The notes under the pieces are model-generated. The model did no database searches. It was not told where the DNA came from and saw nothing but the letters and a program-made list of their open reading frames with translations. A DNA stretch of 64,000 nt, taken from NCBI GenBank assembly GCA_907163375.1, contig CAJQUW010000578.1, positions 682,001 to 746,000 on the forward strand, in the 5' to 3' direction. The DNA is from Prostheceraeus crozeri (taxonomy: Eukaryota; Platyhelminthes; Polycladida; Euryleptidae). The position numbers and the translations under genes are program-made. Of the stretch, positions 34,915-45,488 are shown one piece after another. How positions within the stretch are numbered: position 1 is the first letter of the stretch; each line of letters starts with the position of its first letter.

Positions 34915-35150
34915 AAGAATGACACAGAATTAGATTGTTTAAGCGCATCACTTGCTAGAAGTGCAAACTGATTCAAAGCGATGGTACATGCAGGAACTTA
35001 CTAAGCGAGCTTAATTTTTTAATGCCTCAGAGAGACAGAAAGAACAGTCCGTCACTTGCGGATTGCTGTGACTTCCTTGAAACTGCTCCGATCGCCACGA
35101 TTCTTCAGATTCGAAGAATTGAGATGATTGCAGACAAGTCTATTTTTCAA
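34915..35150. repeat. R1 repeat, copy 4
   Basis: Copy B counterpart of R1 copy 1, nearly identical to 5519-5755. Confidence 0.6.
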
Positions 35151-35975
35151 ACAGGAAAAATCTTAATCTAATTGGTAAAATTCATGAAATAGTTTTTTTA
35201 AGTTATTTTTCTTTATGTAATGATGCCATGGATTGGTAAAATTTTAAAACTTTAAATTTCTGATAATGTCCCTGATAAGATGTTGTAAAACTACCTCGAA
35301 CAATAGACAATGCCAATTAATGACGACATTAACAAGAAGACAGTTAAGAATTATTGCAATATCAATGAGTTATCATAATGCGGTGAATATTCTCTTTTGT
35401 GATACTTTGTCTTCGGTCGGATAGCATCACTTTGTAGCCAATGAAGGAACTCTCTACATCCGCTAACACAACCGAACAGAAGCTCAAAATTGAGATGTCA
35501 TTGGGAGTCACACGGTCAGCAAAGCCTCCGCACAGAATGTTTGACGGATGTAATTTTGAAGGCTGGATTCTTTGTAAATGTCCAACTTCGTTTGTAGCTT
35601 TTCTCCAGTGGCAACTGAAATATTGTTCTCGTTTCCTCGTATCTACCATTATTTGGCATCAATCAAAGACAAGCGTTGAGTCTCCGGTCATTTGATGGAA
35701 GCAAGCAGAAAAGACAGATTGCCGTGGATGTTGCACGTTTCATTGAAGGCTTACTTGCTGTAGCTTGGGCTCGTGAGAAGGATGCAGCTTCGGATGAGCC
35801 CAATGAATGGCATAAAAGGAATCTCCAACGAAGTGCCCCATCGAGTAACAACGGGATTCGGAAGGGGCGGCAAATCAGGAAAAGCATGTGAAAAACAGCT
35901 ACCATGGAATTCTAATTGGTTGAAAACTGGCCAATAGAGATCCATCGAGCTGCCAGCTCGAATATTGCCTACATA

Positions 35976-37331
35976 CGAGGTGTGTCAGAAAAGTATCCGG
36001 ACTGTGTTCACAAAAACTTTATTTTGAAATACAGCAAAAATTTAAGCCCTCTCCCCTTCAAAGTAACACCCTCCGAGTCTAACACACTCCTTCATCCTCT
36101 TCTGCCATGCGTTCATGCACTCCTGGAAGGAATCTTGCGGGATCTTGCGGAGTTCCGTCGTCACGGCCTTCTTGATGGTCTCCACATCCGAAAAATGTGT
36201 TCCTTTGATCACTTCTTTCAGCTTGGGGAATAGAAAAAAATCGCACGGATCTAGGTCGGGGGAGTACGGAGGTTGATCAAGGACGGTGACGTTCTTCTCG
36301 GCCAAGAACTAACGAATGCTCAGAGCGTTGTGAGCCGGCGCGTTGTCATGATGAAGCATCCACGAGCTGTCCAGCCACAAGTCTCTCCTCTTCTCACGCA
36401 CTGATCGGAACAAACGTCGTAAGATCTCTTTGTAGACATACTGGTTGACCGTTTGACCTTGCGGTAAGAGTTCAGCGTGGACAATTCCTCTGATATCGAA
36501 GAAGGCGATCAACAAGAGTTTGATTTTGGATCTTGATTGTCTCGCTTTCTGTGGCCTCGGTGACCCAGGACTTTTCCACTCGCAACTTTGAGGCTTCGTT
36601 TCTGGGTCGTACTCAAAGACCCATGACTCATCGCCCGTGATGACCTTTGCTAGCAAGTTCGGTTCGGTTTCGAGGCGCTCGATGATGTCCTCACACACTT
36701 GGACACGCCACTCCTTCTGGTCGTCGTTCAGCAGCTTTGGGACCATCTTCGCGCAGATCTTTCGCATGCCCAAGTCTTCTGTGATGATCTTCCAGACGCA
36801 ATCTCGATTGATGCTTAGACTGTCAGCTATCATCCTTACAGTCAGCCAACGATCATTCAGAATCATCTGTCTTACGCGATCAACGTTCTCCTCCGTTCTG
36901 CTGGTCGATGGTCTTCCACTACTGGCGGCGTCCTCCACTTCCTCGAGTCCGTCTCTGAATCGTTTGTGCCACTCAAAAACCGAAGACCGGGCCATTGTTT
37001 CGTCCCCGCAAACTAATTGCAGCATTTTGAATGCTTCCGTAGGAGACTTTCCCAGGCGGACCAAGAATTTCAAATTCGTTCGCTGCTCTAATGCCATAAC
37101 GAAATGTGCAGTCGAAAACATTCATCGCGCTTAAGAGGTGACAAAACGAGATGACTTCAATGAGTTGTAATCAACCGCCTGCGAGACGCACACAATGGCT
37201 GCAGAGATGGCTGATTCGGCGTTCATTTGGACAGAGTGGTTACCCGTCTCTAATTACGTAACCGGATTATCGATTTTCTATTTCTTGCTTGAACAGTAGG
37301 CACAGTCCGGATACTTTTCTGACACACCTCG
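35976..37331 (-). mobile_element. mariner transposon, nearly intact
   Basis: A 1356-base element with perfect 31-base inverted ends (35976-36006 and 37301-37331, starting CGAGGTGTGTCAGAAAAG), flanked by TA on both sides. Copy A has the empty TA site in CCTACATAGTTACATAGG near 6580. The inner region is filled by one transposase gene on the minus strand. Perfect ends argue for a young insertion. Confidence 0.95.
36042..37121 (-). pseudogene. mariner transposase with one in-frame stop
   Basis: The reading frame runs from ATG at 37119-37121 to 36042, about 359 codons, with a single TAG at 36309-36311. The N-terminal half has two helix-turn-helix regions (WHKRFRDGLEEVEDAASSGR linker) and EDLGMRKICAKMVPKLL. 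The catalytic triad is present: Asp in VITGDESWVFEYD, Asp in HHDNAPAH, and Asp in YSPDLDPCDFFLFPKLK, giving DD34D spacing counted through the stop, the mariner signature. The stop lies between the second and third catalytic Asp, so the product is inactive unless the stop is read through. The subfamily is not assigned. Confidence 0.93.
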
Positions 37332-38014
37332 TAGTTACATAGGTAAATGTCCAACTTCGTCACATAAACAGCAACGTGTTGATTGGAATGTCCTCATACT
37401 GTTTTGAAATTGACACATAAACCACTAGAAGCCAATGCTACTCTACAGTACTGAATCCAATTGTCACAGTGATGTCATAATGAGGAAACTCACTTCGATG
37501 GACTCGGCTAGATCTGAGAAGGAGGACCACAACTTGTAGGTGATGAGCGGCTCTGCTAGTCGACGAAGGAAGAGCTTGATACATCCACACACAGCATGAA
37601 TGTCATCCATTGATGCAAGACTAGGAAACGGCGGCCGACCACGGAGGAATCTGTCCAGTAGATCTGAAAATCATCGAGAAACAGTGTTCACATCCATCAC
37701 AGTTTCATCACAGACAGATATTAGAACGATAATAGAGCAAAGAATATCATCTTCTTTACTGTCATGTATTACAGCAGGTCAGTTGCTCAGTCAAGAATCA
37801 TGATGGAAATGCCTCCTTTGTACTGAGCTGATTGTAGCGGCCCGAGACATCCTTGGTGATGAAAATGTGAGTCTTTTAACTTACAAATGCTTTTCAATGA
37901 TTTATCCAGGAATGGCCTCAATGCTTCAAATGTATCATTCTTGGGAATAGCTGCGTCACGACCAGTAGCTGCAGTACAGGCGCCTGTATGAGCTGCCTTC
38001 GAAAGCTGTTCACA

Positions 38015-38250
38015 CCGCAGAATCAGATTGTTTTACCGTATCACTTTACTAGAAGTACAAATTGATTCAAAACGATGGCAAATCCAGGAAGTTACTAAGT
38101 AGGGAGAAAAATATTTCAACAACCTTGCAGAGATAGGAAAAATAGTCATGCGCCGCTTGTGGATTGCTGTGAATTCCTTCAGAATGGTCCAATCGCCACG
38201 ATTCATTCAGATTCGAAGAATTCAGATCATTGCGCAGATAATGATCTGGA
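38015..38250. repeat. R1 repeat, copy 5
   Basis: Copy B counterpart of R1 copy 2, nearly identical to 7268-7510. Confidence 0.6.
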
Positions 38251-38682
38251 TAATGTTGGTCCTTTCATCATTATTATAAAAGTTAACAGGCACACAAACA
38301 AAATGTTGACAAACTTCTCTGTAGAACTTGATGTCGTCTGTGTCTTTTTGCTGTGTGATCCGATTGATAACAGTCACTGAAACTTTGCACAATTTGGCGT
38401 GTTCAATGTTGAACTGGCTGCTCATTGTTGGACTTCTATGCTATTATGTCACAGATTGTGGCATTTCATGGGCATTACATGTTCGAATGCTTCCTTTCTA
38501 CTCAAACAGAAGAAGAGACGACCTGTCTAATTCTGTGGAGTTACAGGGTGTCCCGAAATTGCGCAGTTTTTTATTTTGTCGTGAAAATGAGCGCCTTCAC
38601 GCTCAAAGATGATATTGATGCAGAAAAAGTGAACACAATATCATAGGTTTTTTAGTTTTTAAAGCAACTATTACTAAACTAG

Positions 38683-38932
38683 CTATTTAAAACAACAGCT
38701 CTGACACGCAACTGGCGGCGGTCGGATATCAAGTGCTCTCGTCGATTTACGCAAATTGTGTCGTTGTTCGTCGTCCATTTTGTGGAAAATTGATATCATC
38801 GGACTCTTCTCGTTCTCACTGAAATCATCATCGGTGTTTTGTGTGGATATATAATCTATCTTCACCGTTATTTGGGAATTCTCCTTCGTGCCTGATTTGT
38901 ATTCAGTTCGCGACCGTTTCGTGACATTGTAA
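38683..38932 (-). CDS. Candidate terminal exon, charged tail (copy B)
   Basis: Copy B counterpart of 7940-8189, open over the same 82 codons (Ser to Thr and Ala to Asp changes). Upstream of the proposed acceptor the two copies differ by insertions and deletions, while the exon itself is collinear, consistent with an exon edge at that point. Confidence 0.38.
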
Positions 38933-39011
38933 CTGTTCGATGTGCAAACCTGTTCTGGATATCGGACATAAGATTGATTCTATCATTCAGTATTACCATT
39001 CAACCGACTGT

Positions 39012-39085
39012 TGGTGAAGTGGCGCAGTGTTGAAAAGTGCTATCTGCAATACCTGTTGGTCGGTGTTCGATTCCGGTTGTTGAAA
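39012..39085 (+). other. tRNA-like sequence with A and B boxes (copy B)
   Basis: About 72 bases with an A-box-like AAGTGGCGCAGTG and, at suitable spacing, the B-box GGTGTTCGATTCC. A convincing acceptor stem is not visible. Best read as a tRNA-derived SINE head. Copy A has only its right part. Confidence 0.4.
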
Positions 39086-39117
39086 TGACTAAAATTTGTG
39101 GAAATTCTCTCACAAAC

Positions 39118-39606
39118 TGAAAGATAAGTTGGACCCTTTCCTACAACAATTGTGAGCTATGTCAAAAGAAAATAAGGAAATGAAACAGAAATGTCAGACA
39201 GACAACATTTCCTCTTTTAGAACAATCGTCTACGGAAAATATGGAATGCGTGTTGCAAGAATCACTACTGCGTTTCAGAAAAGAAAGAAAGGGAATTATT
39301 TGTGGAGTTGAAGAAGATTCAAGTGATGTGCTACAAGAAATGACAAAAAGCAATGTATTCGAATTTGTTGAGGCGTCCACAAATAATGTCGAGAAAATTC
39401 AACATTGCATTGACAAACTTTGTGATGGGAAACAGCGACTTTTGCTGGTTCAGTTGAAATCAGTGGAAACGACATTCGTAGGACTGCAAAGAAGCTACGC
39501 AATAGTCCAAACTTTGGCCATATTTACGGCCTACATCAACATTGATAAAACACGTATGCAGCAAGAAAACGACAAAGTTATGGTAGAAGTACTTCAAAAC
39601 AGGTGA
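39118..39606 (+). pseudogene. LINE ORF1-like relic (copy B)
   Basis: Copy B counterpart of 8301-8996. The first ~220 bases of the ORF1-like frame are missing, replaced by a short junction after the tRNA-like sequence. The remainder is collinear with copy A and carries the same ending (VMVEVLQNR then TGA). Confidence 0.4.
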
Positions 39607-40257
39607 AATAATGGGAAAGACGTTGTACAAAGGCAGAATGGTGTTGTGGGAAGACATCAACAATTTTCGACGTCACTTTTAAATGATCATGGTTTGAACA
39701 TTGCAAGCGTGGAGTCTCTGAAATATGCTCCCATCAACTCGAACGACCAAGTCAACTGGGAGAGGTCAGCAAAAGTTGTCAAATGTCACTTTCCTTCTAT
39801 ATTCATGTGTAATCTTCAATTCTTGTGCTCCAAATATGATGAACTTTTAGTTTTTATTCATCCTTTCAACAGCCATGCGCCGATATAGTTTTCATCGCCG
39901 GCGGCGGCGTTTATCGGCGTACAATGTCCTACACTTGAATTCTAGCAAAGTGAAAATGTTATAGCTTGACCGATCGATGCCCATGCAAGCTTATTCACCG
40001 ACAACTTTGTTCCTGTCAGAATGTAGGGCTACTCTCTTGGTTATACGCAACTAGAAATTATATTCGGACTTTTCCTCAGGAACAAACGATATGTTCCTAA
40101 GTTCCAGTTAGAAATGCAGTAGAGACAGTTAATCCATAAAATAAAGCGAAAAATGTCTCCGCCGGCGCGACGCCGAAGAAGTAACCGGTGGCGCAGGGGT
40201 CTAATTCCACCCCGTATGACATCCTCCTCAATAAGCTAATTGTAAGTCAATAAGTTT

Positions 40258-41650
40258 GACTTACAATCCGGCTTTGTTGTCTGGATGCACGCGTTTTTGT
40301 GACAGAAATACTCGGCCCATTTCTCTGCTGCCGATGCCTGCTCGCATATTTGAACGTTAATTTTTCAAGAGATTGGACCACAATTTTCCCAAGCATGATC
40401 CAATGCAATTTGCTTATCGACGTGGTAGCTCTACGGCATGTGCACTTATTCAAGTAACTCAACTTATCTCAAATTCCCTGTCTAACCCTGGCAATGTGGC
40501 ATGTCATCTTCTCTCCATAGATATGGAGAAGGGATTTGATCGACTATCCCATCGTCTCATGATTGAGAAGATGCTTCGAGACTGCTTCGATCCTTTTCTG
40601 AGAGTTTTTGTCACAAATTACTTGACGGATCGTTTCCAAAGAGTGAGGTGGTCGTCATGCCTCAGTGGTTTGCAGATAATTGTAAGCGGTATTCCTCAGG
40701 GATCATCAGCTGGCCCCTACCTCTTCAAGTACTTCGTTTCAGACTTACAGTTCCATGGTGAAAGCTGCATTATTGTCAAATATGCCGATGACATAATCGT
40801 ATGTGGGGCTGTTCATAAAAACTGTAATCAAAATCCAGCTCGGGATGCCGTTGATTATGTTGAAAGTTGGATGACAGCTAATAACATGAACATCAATGTG
40901 TCAAAGTGTCAGCAGATGATGGTTGGTCTATCCTCGCATTCAACTATTAACCTAGCACAACGGGAATTAGATGGCTTTCTGTCAGTGGCTCAAATGAGAC
41001 TACTCGGGATAATGTTTGATCGAAGACTTTCTTGGTGCAACCACGTTGAGACAATTGCTAGGAGAGCGACCACACAATTGTATGTCTTGAGGCATCTAAA
41101 GCCATTTTTCAGTAAGGATGAGTTGGTTTCTATATATAATGCATGTGTCAGAAATCTGCTCGAATACTGCGCGCCTCTGTTTGTCGGTCTGCGTTTGACT
41201 CAATCGGACTTACTGGAGACAGTTCAGCGAAGATCTCACCCCATCATTTGCGGATCAAGCCGATGTGGTTGTGATTCATTCGTCCCCCTTGTTTACCGGC
41301 GCACGATACTTGGCTGGAAATTATTTCTGACTATATTACACGATATGAATCACCCTCTACACCATCTTGTGTTGCCAGTGCTCACCCATTTGAAAAAGTT
41401 CAGACTTCCGCTATGCTCAAATACATTGATGAATAGATCTTTCATTCATGTGATGTCAAAGCTATTTAACTGCGGGTTTAAGCTATAATCAACCTTTATT
41501 TATTTTCTCTTGTTCCAGTTATTGACTTTGCAGTTTCTGTGTGTTTCTTCGTATCATTTAATTTCAAAATGTGTATTTATGTAATTGTAGCCCCACGATT
41601 TTCATTATTGGGGCTTTATTGAAATAAACGTATTATTATTATTATTAAAT
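40258..41650 (+). mobile_element. LINE reverse-transcriptase fragment (copy B)
   Basis: Same LINE insertion as 9640-10832, here with its full 3' end: the RT frame 40373-41488, a short 3'UTR with a hairpin-like CCCCACGATTTTCATTATTG region, and an (ATT)n tail at about 41630-41647. A TAA replaces the GAA found in copy A near 40355, cutting the frame just after RPISLLP. The ATT microsatellite end is typical of several LINE clades. Incapable of transposition because the 5' half is missing. Confidence 0.87.
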
Positions 41651-41924
41651 CAGAGTCAAATTCAAAAGTGCTCTCAGTGACTTCTAGTTGGCAGTGGTGT
41701 CCCACAATGTTCTCTTTTGGGGCCTTGTCTTTTTGTGATTTGATTGTGACCGGCATGTGCGAGTACATTTTTGATACAATATGCTGATGATGTCTGTGAA
41801 GTTAATGATTAAGGCAAAATAACTTTTTAAACATTTCGAAAAAATAACATGATTGCATTCGTCGCTGGTCCTCAGCGAATAATAGTTATTATCAACCTCT
41901 TGTGGAAGTGTTCTATGTAAATCT

Positions 41925-42180
41925 CTAATCCATAGAAATTAACAAAACCATAGAAAGTCCTAGAATGGAAATAGCATGAAAATTATGGCACATTCCGGGG
42001 GAACTTAGTTGTGGCAAAAAGCAAATTTTGCGAGCTGGCTTTCTTGTTCTCTGGTCGGCATTGTAAATTATCAAGCCAATTTGTGATCTGGATTGTTGCC
42101 CCTTGTCCAAAGATTATGTACACAAAAGCAATAGTGAATGTACAAAATAGTGCAGTGACAGGATGACAAAGAAGGAAATC
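41925..42180 (-). pseudogene. Membrane-protein-like segment (copy C)
   Basis: Copy C equivalent of the segment at 15096-15387. An acceptor-like ACAG precedes it at 42181. Relative to A and B there is a 2-base length difference inside the first hydrophobic stretch, so reading frames disagree between copies and it is not clear which is ancestral. The second hydrophobic stretch (NFHAISILGLSMVLLISM) is conserved at protein level despite nucleotide changes around it. Confidence 0.3.
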
Positions 42181-42960
42181 CTGTAAACATTCTGTATGGT
42201 CATCATTTTGAAATATCGCTCTTATAATCGATCAAGAGTATAATCAGACACATATCCAACTTGTAATGTCGATTTGCAGAGCATGCGTTGCTCCAGCTTG
42301 AAATCAGACGCCAAGAAATCTTCGATTATTCATTTTACTTTCAAGGATTCCCCTGTTCATTATATTTGAACAATTTTGAAAACCTTTGCATGCTTTCGAA
42401 TATGAGCCTCCAAAATATCATCACACTATATCACATAAGTCATTTAGTGATTAATTGAAAAGTTCCAACGACATTTCATTTATCTGATAAATGACTGCCG
42501 TTAAAGAAGCCTTTAGTGTGTTTATTCCAGAAGAGCGCTAGGTTTCTATGGAAGAAATTATCCAGTAATTAGAATTTTTATCTTTGAATTCTTGAAATGT
42601 TCTTACAACCAGTACACCGACTACTTTCGATTATGACTCTGTGAACCAACTTTCAATTCGTAGTCCAGTGTTGAAAAATCGGAAAATGGTTGTCAATGAC
42701 TGCTACAAATAGACACAGTATATTAATCCATGGGACAGTAGGCAATTTCACATAAAACAATGCCACTATCTCACTTAAAGTTCTCTTCATGAAAATTCTG
42801 CAATTTGCTGTCAACAACTTCCACAACCAACTTGACAAATAGTTTGACTATGATATAATGTTTTAGATCGGATATGATCTAAAACCATAGATTTTTCCAT
42901 GTGCCATCATTGCACATAGGCAAGATATCAAACTTCCATTCTAGTGTATTATTATCTACT
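41930..42960. repeat. Partial third copy C, more diverged
   Basis: Matches about 440-1465 of copy A and 15135-16150 of copy B with clearly more substitutions and small indels. It covers the membrane-like segment and the short terminal exon described separately. Outside these limits the match to A and B is lost. A and B share a more recent common origin with each other than with C. Confidence 0.85.
42771..42878 (-). CDS. Candidate short terminal exon (copy C)
   Basis: Copy C counterpart of the exon at 15965-16072: open for 35 codons after an acceptor-like TTTTAG, ending NFHEENFK then TGA. Conservation of frame, length and stop between the diverged copies B and C is the main evidence. Upstream exons would lie at higher coordinates; none is identified. 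Confidence 0.4.
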   Translation of the reverse strand: MISDLKHYIIVKLFVKLVVEVVDSKLQNFHEENFK

Positions 42961-42999
42961 TCTATAGCAATATCAGCTACTTTGTTGTCTACATCTTTT

Positions 43000-43090
43000 C
43001 AAGTTTGCTTTCAGGTTTTAACTTTGCCTTCAGAAGTTTTAATTTTGATCTCAGAACTTTTAACTTTGAGTTCAGAACTTTTAGCTCGAC
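43000..43090. repeat. Short tandem repeat, 20-21 base unit
   Basis: Degenerate repeats of TCAGAACTTTTAACTTTGAG, about four copies, in noncoding sequence after copy C. Confidence 0.6.
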
Positions 43091-43271
43091 TTACACCTGT
43101 TCTACTGTCTGCATCATTCGATGTCTGTAGCGTGTGTATTCGATGTGTACGTGAATTGCAAAACATGTGTATGATACTCGCACATCGCATAAGTAGATCC
43201 CTCATTGATATCCTTGGTATTATGGAGCGGTAATTCAATTCATTTGCAGGCATAGAAATTAACAATACCAT

Positions 43272-44150
43272 AGAAAGGCCATAGTACTATTATCCACTTC
43301 TATGTTTGTAGTAGATCAGATCAGTAGTAGAACTATATAGCGCTAAATGAGTCAGAATGTTTTACTTCACGGTTCATAAAGAAGAGAGATCTCCGAATAT
43401 CTCATGTGATTTGCCTCTTCTCTTGAAGAGAGAATTCAAGTTTCTCAGTGTAACTTGGTCTGATGATCTACAAACATGGGATTTTCAACAAATAGATCCA
43501 TGTCCATAAGAAGATCCATGGCGACGTCACTAACTAAAACTAATCTTTTATAGATTTTCGATTTCCGGAATCTTTCTTGGGAACAAATGACGAATGGTGT
43601 CGAATGCTGGCGCGGGAAGTGATGATTATGTGACATCGACATATCCCGCACCCTGTGTTCGGAAAACAGTGCGTCTGTGATCGAGATTAACGGAATATCT
43701 GTCACTATGATATCATGCAGAAATTCCCCACAGCAAAGAAAAATCCAAGGATGATGCTAATACTCCTGCGCTATCAATTTGCTGTCTGTACATAATTGAT
43801 TGTGGCATACGGGAGGTAATTGGTCATAGTACAAATGTGAAGAATTCACACAGAATGTCACATTTGTACTTCCGTCACATTCTGATTTTACTGGCACTGA
43901 GGCTGTGACAGACTCACGAAACGTCTGCCATTACAAGTAGTTTTACCTTCAAAAATTTTAATTAAAATTACAAGTGGATAAAAACAGTGGGAGAGAATTC
44001 TCACTACAAAGCTGCTATCAGTACATAAATCGGCAAAAATTCGGCAATGCTCCCTCCTGCTATGAATTTTTGTAAATTTGAATACCCGTAAATCACTTCT
44101 TGTGATATCAAATGTGATTATGGTTAAATGCATCGGTTCGTAGAGACATT
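43272..44150. other. Gene-free stretch
   Basis: No gene recognised. A short word TAGAAATTAACAATACCATA at about 43252 repeats the left edge of the copy C region, suggesting an older local duplication. Minus-strand frames at 43445-43705 and 43888-44133 have no domain. Confidence 0.4.
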
Positions 44151-44153
44151 CAA

Positions 44154-44675
44154 TCGATCATTATATTTTTACCGAAACGATAGCTGCAAAAACTCCTCGA
44201 GTAGTTTTAGGTCGAAGTAATATTCCAAAAGTAAAATCCAAAATTAAACAGACTGATCTTCGGCGTCCAGCGCCTTCGTTGGTCGATCTTGCAATAGCGT
44301 AACGGGCCAAGCAAGCCGTGTGAAGATATATGAAGAGTGAGTGACATTAAGAATTGTGATGTCTGTATGAATGCATGTCTAATTGTGAAGTCAGATTGTA
44401 GTGTGGCAGTTCATATTTCCTGTTTATTGTAGGTTTCAAGTATGTGATTGCTTTGGCTTCTGTTATTGTTGTGTCTCGTGTGTTGAACAGTTTGCTAATG
44501 AGACCGACCTGAAAAAATCGGGCTTGCTTGGCGCTATTGTAAGATCGACCAACGAAGGCGCTGGACGCCGAAGATCAGTCTGTTTAATTTTGGATTTTAC
44601 TTTTGGAATATTACTTCGACCTAAAACTACTCGGGGAGTTTTTGCTGCTATCGTTTCGGTAAAAATCATTATGAT
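44154..44675. repeat. Long inverted repeat, ~160-base arms
   Basis: Left arm 44154-44317 and right arm 44521-44675 are near-perfect inverses, about 200 bases apart. Read outward from either arm, the same peptide TETIAAKTPRVVLGRSNIPK and onward to LRRPAPSLVDL is encoded. The left arm has stop TAA at its end; the right arm frame (minus 44463-44693) continues. Transcripts would form a strong hairpin. Origin is either an inverted duplication of an exon or a palindromic element. Confidence 0.82.
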
Positions 44676-44679
44676 CTCC

Positions 44680-45410
44680 CGTCGTCTGGTCAATTACGTA
44701 CGATCATTATCATCTTGCATGGTAACATCATCTTTGTCTTGTCGGCTACTCGATCTGTCAATCAAACAGGTGATTGACACCAAGCAGTCGGCTCAGCAAC
44801 AATTATTAGACTTTTTCGTTGTGCAGCTGCGTAGTGCGTGTAGCTGAACAGCACATTTCGAATCCGTATTAACCTCAGAACAAACGATGAATGACTCTTC
44901 ATCTTAAGAAAATGATTGAAGGTTATCACCAAAACTTTTATTCATGAATTCATGTCTGGAATACAGATATTTGCATGTAGTGGGTCTAGTCAATGCGCAG
45001 TTCTCTACAAATTGATCTCGAGCCATGATTTGCAAAGCTGTGTAGTCTATAAATCATTAAGAGTTAGTGTCTTCAAATGGTGATCATACATAATTGCAAT
45101 TAATTGACTGCTCGCCGCTGCAAATTAGAATCCAGTAATTACTATCCCCATTTGATTGCAACTAATTTCTGATAATCCCTGATTGAAAACTGAATTTCAT
45201 TGCAAGCAGCAGCCTGCAGCTCATGCCCTAATTCCAACATCCTTGATTGGAAATCAGATTTAAATCTGTGTCAAAGAAGGACAAACATACGTAATTATGT
45301 AATCAAATGAATAGAAATTTATGCGCGCAGGAAAGACAACCTGAAGACGCGTAATTACATTTTAGGTAGTGATTCATGAATGACCTTTCACTTTTTTCTT
45401 GAAAGCATCT
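44680..45410. other. Upstream region of LRR-Ig gene
   Basis: AT-rich sequence with no recognisable element. It should contain the promoter and perhaps a first exon of the LRR-Ig gene, but no clear TATA box or donor site could be assigned. Confidence 0.35.
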
Positions 45411-45488
45411 TAATTAATGTCTTCCTTGTCATTTACAGATAATTTCCTCATTTTCTGCAACGTATTCAAAGCTGAAGATCTTGTTGAA

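Larger units (their letters stand above)
14690..41447. repeat. Segmental duplication, copy B (expanded by insertions)
   Basis: Same order and direction as copy A, with an initial offset of about 14690. The extra length of roughly 16 kb is accounted for by insertions at 17197-18620, 18988-20653, 20865-30805, 32656-34187 and 35976-37331. Seen directly from the alignment; whether this is a genomic duplication or a second haplotype cannot be told from sequence alone. Confidence 0.92.

Noticed and set aside
36637-37134. 165-residue plus-strand frame
   Set aside because: Antisense shadow of the mariner transposase.
39012-39085. Functional tRNA gene
   Set aside because: A and B boxes are present but no good acceptor or anticodon stem can be drawn.
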